From an uncultured Oscillospiraceae bacterium (GTDB lineage: Bacteria > Bacillota > Clostridia > Oscillospirales > Oscillospiraceae), in contig CAKTLG010000041.1 in the NCBI GenBank assembly GCA_934572465.1, positions 1-11,805 on the forward strand: a stretch of 11,805 nt of DNA. The letters run 5' to 3'. Positions 6,833 through 11,805 of the stretch are shown one piece after another (the stretch's first letter is position 1; each line of letters begins with the position of its first letter). The translations under genes were made by a program, and so were the position numbers. The notes under the pieces are model-generated. The model saw nothing but the letters and a program-made list of their open reading frames with translations, was not told the DNA's origin and did not search any database.

Positions 6833-7726
6833 TTAAGCGCCGGTATCGCCCCAGTCGAGCGCGATAACGCGGCGGGCAAGCAGCCCCTCGAGCGGCGAGG
6901 GCACGAGCAGCCGGACACGCGCGTCCTCGTCGGACGGGGTGTGTACCTCACGCGCGGTCGACGGCGCTCCGTCCGCGCCGCGCAGCGTTTTCGTCACGAC
7001 CAGCAGCGCCGCGCCCTCCGGCGCGGTCAGCGTCCCGGGCAGATCGCCGGCGGCATATTCCTCGCGCGCGAGGACGTTTTTCTCGCCGTCCATCCAGACA
7101 AACCTTCCCTCTTCCATCGCTATGCTCTCGACAAGCGAGACGCTCACCTTGACCGACTGGCTCTGCTCTTTCCCGTTCACCGTCCACCTGTCCGACAGCT
7201 CGACCGACCGCGTCTGGCTCAGGCCAAAGCCCGGCCCGCTGTAAGCCGACTTCATACCATTGACCGTTCTGCATTCGGCGTAGTACGCTCCCGCGCCCGT
7301 TCGGTAGACATAACACTCGTACAGTAGTGCCACCCGCTTTTGCGCATCGAGGTTAATATCGCCGTCGATCTCATAGCAGCTGCCGTCATCGTTGGCGTAG
7401 ACGTGCATACCGCGGCTGTCCACCTCATCGGAAGCCGCCTCGCCGACAACGTAGTTGAACTCCGAGCCCTCCGTATAGCCCGACTCGCCGGGCCTGATCT
7501 CCGTGACCGTCAGGAACAGCGGCACGCCGGGGACGCCGAAATCATAGCCGTCATCGGTCTTTTCCGCCCACAGCCGCCCCTCGAACGGCGCAAGCGAGAA
7601 GAAATAGCCGACCCACACGCCGTCCGCGCTGTCGCCTGCCGCATCCGTCCTCTCCGGTTCATAGAGCGCGAGGCCCGCGCCGAAGACCAGCACGAGCGCC
7701 AGCGCAAAGGCCATCCACCGCTTCAT
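6833..7726 (-). CDS. Exported protein of unknown family, paralog 2 of a tandem pair
   Basis: A 297-aa protein, last in the four-gene operon. An N-terminal hydrophobic helix (residues 5-21) gives a signal peptide or anchor, with the rest outside the cell. It is clearly related to the upstream neighbour: GRLWAEKTDD (50-59) corresponds to GRIYAEQTEK, WMDGEKNVLAREEYAAGDLP (211-230) to YMDEADNVLAREEFASGALP, and both end in a LDW motif (290-292 here). The region between is divergent. No enzymatic motif is visible, and the beta-strand-rich look suggests a binding or structural domain. Its ATG overlaps the upstream stop as ATGA (7723-7726), and AAGGAGG at 7734-7740 lies 7 nt upstream, so translation is coupled. 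The family and function are not recognised. Confidence 0.85.
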   Translation of the reverse strand: MKRWMAFALALVLVFGAGLALYEPERTDAAGDSADGVWVGYFFSLAPFEGRLWAEKTDDGYDFGVPGVPLFLTVTEIRPGESGYTEGSEFNYVVGEAASDEVDSRGMHVYANDDGSCYEIDGDINLDAQKRVALLYECYVYRTGAGAYYAECRTVNGMKSAYSGPGFGLSQTRSVELSDRWTVNGKEQSQSVKVSVSLVESIAMEEGRFVWMDGEKNVLAREEYAAGDLPGTLTAPEGAALLVVTKTLRGADGAPSTAREVHTPSDEDARVRLLVPSPLEGLLARRVIALDWGDTGA

Positions 7727-8643
7727 GCCGCCGCCTCCTTCCAGTCAAGCTTTACATAATACGGCACCATGCCGCCGTTTTCCATGCGGAACGTCCGGAT
7801 CCAGCACGTATCGCCGCTGCGCTCGATCAGCGCGCAGTCCGCCGTCTCCTGTCCGCTGCCGTGGTTTTCCGCGAGCACATAGGCCGTCCCTTCGACCGGC
7901 GTGATGCACTCCGGCAGCGCGCCGGATGCGAATTCCTCGCGCGCAAGAACGTTGTCCGCTTCGTCCATGTACAGCACGACGAGGCTTTCCGGCCGCAGCC
8001 GCGTGACGGACGTGATCTCCGCCCTGACGCGGTAGGTCTCCGTCCGGCTGCCCTCCGTCTGTGTGACCTCGCCGCTGAGCGTCATGGTCATGCGCTCGCC
8101 CGCACTGTCGCCCGCGCTGGACATTCCCTGCCCCGACGTGAGGTATATCCTGCCGTCGGGCAGCTGGTAGACGGGGTTGCAGTACAGGCGCTGCGGTTCG
8201 CCCTCGCAGGCGTATACCTCGCCGGAGAGCACAGCGTCCACCACGCGCACACCGTCTTCGTCGCTGACGTGGACGTCGCTTTTCACCTCGCCAAGCTCGC
8301 CGATGTTGACGACCTGCGGCATCCGTTCGCCCGCAAGCACGCCCTCCTCCACATCGGTCATGGCGCAGAAGACGCCCGCGCCGCCAAGATCGTCGGGAAA
8401 GCGCCAGCTCTTCTCCGTCTGCTCGGCGTAAATGCGGCCCTGCCGCCACCCGAACTGCCCCGTCGGGCTGACGGTCAGATCGCCGAGGTCGAGATGGTCG
8501 CGCGTGACGTACACGCCGATGAGCAGCCCCTGCTCCTCGTCCGCGGCGGCGCTCTGTATGCCGCTGCCGTCGAGCAGCGCGACGAGAAAGACCGCCGCGA
8601 GGATCGCAAGGAAAATGAGCGGGGTTTTCATTTCATTCTTCAT
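7723..8643 (-). CDS. Exported protein of unknown family, paralog 1 of a tandem pair
   Basis: A 306-aa protein, third gene of the operon. Residues 6-24 are a hydrophobic export signal or anchor (PLIFLAILAAVFLVALLDG), and the remainder should face outward. It shares with the following gene the GR-aromatic-AE-T block (69-76), the NVLAREE block (231-237) and the C-terminal LDW (299-301). It alone has extra cysteines (for example at 146, 155, 270 and 280) that could form disulfides. The first ATG (8641-8643) is preferred because GGAGG at 8650-8654 lies 6 nt upstream; the Met at residue 5 would be 18 nt away. This start overlaps the HTH gene by 11 bases, suggesting coupled translation. No known domain was identified. 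Confidence 0.85.
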   Translation of the reverse strand: MKNEMKTPLIFLAILAAVFLVALLDGSGIQSAAADEEQGLLIGVYVTRDHLDLGDLTVSPTGQFGWRQGRIYAEQTEKSWRFPDDLGGAGVFCAMTDVEEGVLAGERMPQVVNIGELGEVKSDVHVSDEDGVRVVDAVLSGEVYACEGEPQRLYCNPVYQLPDGRIYLTSGQGMSSAGDSAGERMTMTLSGEVTQTEGSRTETYRVRAEITSVTRLRPESLVVLYMDEADNVLAREEFASGALPECITPVEGTAYVLAENHGSGQETADCALIERSGDTCWIRTFRMENGGMVPYYVKLDWKEAAA

Positions 8644-8860
8644 GTTCTGCCTCCAGTTCTCCGTCGCATTTGAGGATATCGCCTACCTCGCACCCCAGCG
8701 CGCAGCAGATGCGGTTCAGGGTGGCAAAGCGCACGCCCCTGGCCTTGCCGCTGCGCAGGATGGAAAGGTTGGCCTCCGTGATGCCGACGATGGCGCAAAG
8801 CTCTTTGCTCGTCATGCCGCGCGCTTTCAGCGCCTCGTCCAGATGTACCGTGATCGCCAT
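8633..8860 (-). CDS. Small HTH transcriptional regulator, YozG-like (Cro/CI type)
   Basis: A 75-aa DNA-binding protein that is almost entirely a helix-turn-helix domain of the HTH_26/YozG type. Residues 10-25 (ALKARGMTSKELCAIV) and 26-38 (GITEANLSILRSG) form the first helices and the HTH, followed by FATLNRICCALGCEVGDIL (45-63) and an acidic tail. Such regulators are often paired with DUF2975 membrane proteins, as with yozG and yoaS in Bacillus subtilis. The ATG at 8858-8860 begins 10 nt after the DUF2975 stop codon, with GAGGG 7 nt upstream. Longer in-frame starts reach back into the DUF2975 gene and were rejected. It is the natural candidate to bind the two inverted repeats at the operon promoter. 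Regulation by the membrane protein is inferred, not shown. Confidence 0.92.
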   Translation of the reverse strand: MAITVHLDEALKARGMTSKELCAIVGITEANLSILRSGKARGVRFATLNRICCALGCEVGDILKCDGELEAEHEE

Positions 8861-8870
8861 GGCCGCGCCC

Positions 8871-9869
8871 TCATATAATGAGGTCGCTCTCACTCTTGAG
8901 CGCGACGTTCGCGGCGATGAGCCGCGCGCCCAGCAGCGACGCGAGCACGAAGCACAGCTCGAAAAGCGGCAGCTTGATCGAGATGCTGACATTCAGCAGC
9001 CATGTGCGGCACACGGCCTGCAAAACGTTGACCGCGAGCGAGGCGAGCACCGTGAGCCTGAGCGCGCGCACGCACCAGTCCGCAAGCTTCGGCGCATCCT
9101 CCGCGCTTCGGGCCGTGAAGTGCCCGTCCTCCATCGAGTCCAGCAGATCGCGCGCGAGCAGCGCCGTCGCCGCCGCGAGCAGCGCGGGAACGGATCCGAC
9201 GATATAGCGCAGCGCGAGGAAGGCATAGCTCAGCGGCAGCGAGCCGGAGATGTCGGTGTCTGCACCGGTATCAAAAATCCCGCCGCCGGTGAGCGCGGTG
9301 TTGCCGCCGGCGAGCCGGTCGACCGCCGTAAGCAGCCCCGCAAGGCCGGAAAAGCACACCGAGAACACGAAGTATGCCGCCGCCGCGCCGAGCAGCACGC
9401 GCAGCAGCCGCAGCAGTTTCTCCGTCTGTCCCTCGCTGAAGCGGCGCAGCAGCCGCAGCACCACCCAGCCCGCAAGCAGCGCGAACGCGAGCCACTGCCA
9501 GGAAAGGCGCGTGAAAAGCTGCTGCGTCTCCGTGCTCCAGTAGCGCAGGAGCCCCGCCGGAAGCAGCGCCGCCGCGGCGGCGAGAGACGTGCCGCCGAGC
9601 AGCGCGTCCTCCGCCCTGAGTGCGCGGCGCGCGGCGATGCGCGTGAGCGCGTAGACAGGCAGCAGCACAAGGGCTGCGTACAGCGTGAGCGCGAGGGCAA
9701 AGCCGAGCCGCCCCGTTCCCGCCAGCGCCGTCAGCCCCCTGCCGAGCGCGCCGGCAGGCAGCTCATAGAGCGAAAAGGCCGCGCCCTCGATCATATGCAG
9801 CGCCGCCACCGCCGCCGCGCAGACGGCAGCCTCGGCCGCCAGCAGACGTCTGAGTCGTTTGTCTTCCAT
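8871..9869 (-). CDS. Multi-pass membrane protein with DUF2975-like C-terminal half
   Basis: A 332-aa integral membrane protein and first gene of the operon. About eight hydrophobic helices are visible, near residues 10-27, 54-76, 90-108, 124-142, 153-180, 211-240, 266-290 and 298-320. The C-terminal part matches what is known of DUF2975 proteins: FTARSAEDAPKLADWC (251-266) between helices, and an ending LIAANVALKSESDLII resembling the typical F..G..L..E.DLTI tail. DUF2975 proteins are usually about half this size with four helices, so the N-terminal half is extra and unrecognised. GGAGG at 9876-9880 lies 6 nt before the ATG. The position next to a YozG-like HTH gene supports the assignment. 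It may sense or hold the regulator at the membrane, but its mechanism is unknown. Confidence 0.85.
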   Translation of the reverse strand: MEDKRLRRLLAAEAAVCAAAVAALHMIEGAAFSLYELPAGALGRGLTALAGTGRLGFALALTLYAALVLLPVYALTRIAARRALRAEDALLGGTSLAAAAALLPAGLLRYWSTETQQLFTRLSWQWLAFALLAGWVVLRLLRRFSEGQTEKLLRLLRVLLGAAAAYFVFSVCFSGLAGLLTAVDRLAGGNTALTGGGIFDTGADTDISGSLPLSYAFLALRYIVGSVPALLAAATALLARDLLDSMEDGHFTARSAEDAPKLADWCVRALRLTVLASLAVNVLQAVCRTWLLNVSISIKLPLFELCFVLASLLGARLIAANVALKSESDLII

Positions 9870-9883
9870 GTTGCACCTCCGAA

Positions 9884-9902
9884 ATTATCGTTTTTCGATA
9901 AT
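9884..9902. promoter_or_regulatory. Operator-like inverted repeat, copy 1 (perfect)
   Basis: ATTATCGTTTTTCGATAAT is a perfect 7-bp dyad with a 5-base spacer. It lies downstream of the -10 and just before the ribosome binding site of the DUF2975-like gene, where a bound protein would block elongation. A second copy overlaps the -35, so both are probably operators of the regulator encoded by the same operon. Confidence 0.75.
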
Positions 9903-9913
9903 CTTGTATGCAC

Positions 9914-9942
9914 AGCATAGCAGCAGAATTATCGTTTGTCAA
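9914..9942 (-). promoter_or_regulatory. Promoter of the DUF2975-HTH-paralog operon
   Basis: On the minus strand, consensus TTGACA (9937-9942) and TATGCT (9914-9919) are separated by 17 bases. This is the strongest-looking promoter in the window. It is bracketed by the two inverted repeats, which suggests an intrinsically strong promoter kept under repression. Confidence 0.85.
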
Positions 9943-9947
9943 TAATT
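9927..9947. promoter_or_regulatory. Operator-like inverted repeat, copy 2 (one mismatch)
   Basis: ATTATCG-TTTGT-CAATAAT at 9928-9946 is the same dyad as copy 1 with one imperfect pair, extended by an outer A-T pair. It overlaps the -35 hexamer. Its centre is 44 bases from that of copy 1, about four helical turns, so both sites would face the same side of the DNA. Confidence 0.75.
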
Positions 9948-10042
9948 TTTTAGATACCCGCTTTGCTTTTTTTCGTCTTTTTCCGAAAAGCTAACTTTTT
10001 GTTTACTTGCCTGAAAATAATTAAGGGATTTCCTTTTTTCTA

Positions 10043-10071
10043 TTGATTATCTGCACGCGATAGACTATACT
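10043..10071 (+). promoter_or_regulatory. Promoter of the serC-serA operon
   Basis: TTGATT (10043-10048) and TATACT (10066-10071) are 17 bases apart. Transcription would begin near 10078, giving a leader of about 60 nt with no T-box, riboswitch or attenuator that I can recognise. It is divergent from the DUF2975 operon promoter about 100 bases away. Confidence 0.75.
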
Positions 10072-10137
10072 GTATTTGTCATATCATGAGTTTTCTGTCA
10101 AAATTGTTCAAAAAATAACATTCAGGAGGAACACACG

Positions 10138-11226
10138 ATGAAGTACAACCGCACTTACAATTTCTCCGCCGGTCCCGCGATGATGCCGGAGCCCGTGCTG
10201 GAGGAGATCCGTGACGAGATGATGAACTACCGCGGCAGCGGCATGTGCGTCATGGAGATGAGCCACCGCTCCAAGGTCTTCCAGCAGATCATCGACGAGG
10301 CCGAGGCCGATCTGCGCGAGCTGATGGGCATTCCCGACAATTACAAGGTCCTGTTCATCCAGGGCGGCGCTACGCTCCAGTTCGCGGCTGTGGCCTGGAA
10401 CCTGATGAAGAACGGCAAGGCCGTCTACATCGACACCGGCGCATGGTCCAACAAGGCCATCAAGGAGGCCAAGAAGTACGGTGAGGTCATCGTTGCCGCT
10501 TCCTCCAAGGATAAGAACTACACCTACATCCCCGACTGCTCCGATCTCGACATCCCCGACGACGCCGACTATGTCTACATCTGCGAGAACGAGACCATCC
10601 ATGGCGTGACGTGGCAGACGCTGCCCAACACCAAGGGCCACGTCCTCGTCTCCGACCAGAGCTCCATGTTCCTCTCCAAGCCCTGCAATGTCAGCGATTA
10701 CGGCATGATCTACGCGGGCGTGCAGAAGAACGTCGGCCCCGCCGGCATGGTCGTCGTCATCATCCGCGAGGATCTCATCCGTGAGGATCTCGATCCCAAA
10801 ATGCCCATCTACATGCGCTATGACACCCACGCCAAGAACGGCTCGATGTACAACACCCCCAACTGCTGGGCGATCTACTGCTGCGGCAAGGTGTTCAAGT
10901 ATCTCAAGAGCATCGGCGGCCTCGAGGTCATGCATCAGCGCAACATCGAGAAGGCCAAGGTTATCTACGACTTCCTCGATTCCTCCAAGATGTTCCACGG
11001 CACGGTCGAGCCGGAGTTCCGCTCTCTCATGAACATCCCCTTCGTCACCGACTCCGCCGAGCTCGACGCTGAAGTCGTCGCCGCGACCAAGGCCGCCGGC
11101 TACGATAACCTCAAGGGCCACAAGAGCGTCGGCGGTCTGCGCGCGAGCGTTTACAACGCCATGCCCAAGGAGGGCGCGGAGGCGCTGGTCGAGTTCCTGA
11201 AGAAGTTCGAGGCCGAGCACAAGTAA
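10138..11226 (+). CDS. serC: Phosphoserine aminotransferase
   Basis: A 362-aa PLP enzyme converting 3-phosphohydroxypyruvate and glutamate to O-phosphoserine and 2-oxoglutarate, the second step of serine synthesis; cytoplasmic. Full length for the family. Visible hallmarks are NFSAGPA (8-14), MSHRSKVF (41-48), FIQGGATLQFA (73-83), NETIHGV (151-157), SDQSSMFLS (172-180) and the PLP-lysine segment GVQKNVGPAG with Lys197. GGLRASVYNAMP (332-343) is the C-terminal signature. The segment usually reading NTPPTF is NTPNCW (239-244); the Asn-Thr that contact PLP phosphate are kept. AGGAGG at 10124-10129 lies 8 nt before the ATG. Codons are strongly C/G-ending, as in well-expressed genes. serA follows 34 nt downstream. 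Confidence 0.97.
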   Translation: MKYNRTYNFSAGPAMMPEPVLEEIRDEMMNYRGSGMCVMEMSHRSKVFQQIIDEAEADLRELMGIPDNYKVLFIQGGATLQFAAVAWNLMKNGKAVYIDTGAWSNKAIKEAKKYGEVIVAASSKDKNYTYIPDCSDLDIPDDADYVYICENETIHGVTWQTLPNTKGHVLVSDQSSMFLSKPCNVSDYGMIYAGVQKNVGPAGMVVVIIREDLIREDLDPKMPIYMRYDTHAKNGSMYNTPNCWAIYCCGKVFKYLKSIGGLEVMHQRNIEKAKVIYDFLDSSKMFHGTVEPEFRSLMNIPFVTDSAELDAEVVAATKAAGYDNLKGHKSVGGLRASVYNAMPKEGAEALVEFLKKFEAEHK

Positions 11227-11260
11227 ACCTATTCTAAAAAAATACAAGGAGAAAGTTATC

Positions 11261-11805
11261 ATGCGTATTCTTGTTACCGACGGTATGGATAAGACCGCCA
11301 TGGCCGAGCTGAAGGCTCAGGGCCACGAAGTTGTAGAGCAGTTCTATGAGCCCGCCGAGCTCGGCAAGGCTCTGCGCGACTTCGACGTCGTCGTCGTCCG
11401 CTCCAAGACCAAGGTCCGCGCCGCGCAGATCGACGAGGCCAAGGGCAGCAATCTCAAGCTCATCATCCGCGGCGGCGTGGGCGTTGACAACATCGACGTC
11501 GACTATGCCAAGGCCGCCGGCATCGACGTGAAGAACACCCCGCGCGCCTCCTCCGAGTCCGTCGCCGAGCTTGCTATGGCGCATATGTTCTCCTGCGCGC
11601 GCTTCATCTCCCACGCGGGCTACACCATGCGCAACGACCAGTGGGAAAAGAAGGCCTACGGCAAGGGCATCGAGCTCTCCGGCAAGACGCTCGGCGTCGT
11701 CGGCTTCGGCCGCATCGGCCAGAAGCTCGGCGTGATGGCCAAGGCCATCGGCATGAACGTCATCGCCTTCGATATCTTCCACATCCCCGGCATCGAGGAG
11801 CAGCT
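11261..11805 (+). CDS. serA: D-3-phosphoglycerate dehydrogenase, 3'-truncated by window end
   Basis: The first 181 residues of a D-isomer-specific 2-hydroxyacid dehydrogenase; the frame is still open at the window edge. In this setting it should oxidise 3-phosphoglycerate to 3-phosphohydroxypyruvate with NAD+, feeding serC. The start of the substrate domain includes VVVRSKTKV (44-52) and IIRGGVGVDNIDV (68-80). NTPRASSESVAELAMAHM (92-109) is the family motif before the nucleotide domain. The Rossmann GxGxxG is GFGRIG (148-153), with Asp171 at the end of the second strand, favouring NAD. AAGGAG at 11246-11251 lies 9 nt upstream of the ATG. Adjacency to serC strongly favours SerA over other 2-hydroxyacid dehydrogenases. 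The presence of an ACT or other C-terminal domain cannot be judged. Confidence 0.92.
   Translation, partial: MRILVTDGMDKTAMAELKAQGHEVVEQFYEPAELGKALRDFDVVVVRSKTKVRAAQIDEAKGSNLKLIIRGGVGVDNIDVDYAKAAGIDVKNTPRASSESVAELAMAHMFSCARFISHAGYTMRNDQWEKKAYGKGIELSGKTLGVVGFGRIGQKLGVMAKAIGMNVIAFDIFHIPGIEEQ

Noticed and set aside
8861..8992. A 44-residue N-terminal extension of the HTH regulator
   Set aside because: It overlaps the 3' end of the DUF2975-like gene in another frame and is Ser/Arg/Cys-rich; the HTH domain begins just after the internal Met at 8860.
8670..9920. A 416-codon plus-strand open frame
   Set aside because: It is antisense to the DUF2975-like and HTH genes, is extremely Arg/Gln/Glu-rich, and runs through the promoter and both operator repeats.
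10108..11301. A 397-codon minus-strand open frame across serC
   Set aside because: It is antisense to an unmistakable serC and its product is Val/Leu/Asp/His-rich without domains. It extends past serC into the start of serA and has no credible start signals.
11234..11782. A 182-codon minus-strand open frame across serA
   Set aside because: It is antisense to a clear PGDH coding sequence with a recognised Rossmann motif; composition is shadow-like.

Overview
The window looks like a chromosomal segment from a Gram-positive, spore-former-lineage Clostridia member, most likely a high-G+C gut Oscillospirales/Oscillospiraceae-type bacterium. This is inferred from strong AGGAGG-type ribosome binding sites, sigma-A-like promoters, an S-layer-homology (SLH) protein carrying a DUF6273-like domain and InlB-type repeats, a YozG-like regulator paired with a DUF2975 membrane protein, and a serC-serA pair with strongly C/G-ending codons. 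The genus cannot be fixed from the sequence alone.

Layout. (1) 1-2100, plus strand, visibly lower G+C than the rest: a non-coding leader with two hairpin terminators and a C12 homopolymer, then two unrecognised exported proteins (a 369-aa lipoprotein and a 136-aa membrane-anchored protein). (2) 2132-5802: a bidirectional terminator, then a 1142-aa secreted SLH-anchored mosaic protein on the minus strand, with a well-formed promoter and a long 5' leader containing two abutting palindromes. (3) 5828-6799, minus strand: a stand-alone E2-type (2-oxo acid dehydrogenase acyltransferase fold) protein with its own promoter and a strong terminator. Its normally catalytic HxxxDG motif is altered. (4) 6833-9947, minus strand: a compact four-gene operon encoding an eight-helix membrane protein with a DUF2975-like C-terminus, a 75-aa HTH regulator, and two tandem paralogous exported proteins of unknown family. 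The operon starts at a near-consensus promoter flanked by two copies of a 19-bp inverted repeat (ATTATCG-N5-CGATAAT type). (5) 10043-11805, plus strand: divergently transcribed serC (phosphoserine aminotransferase) followed by serA-like D-3-phosphoglycerate dehydrogenase, which runs off the end of the window.

How the genes work together. serC and serA supply two consecutive steps of serine synthesis (3-phosphoglycerate to 3-phosphohydroxypyruvate to phosphoserine). The four-gene operon is the best candidate for an undescribed system: a membrane protein and a small DNA-binding protein, probably autoregulated through the two inverted repeats, co-expressed by translational coupling with two exported products. 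The SLH protein is a structural or adhesive cell-surface protein. No CRISPR array, rRNA, tRNA, transposase or phage gene was seen.
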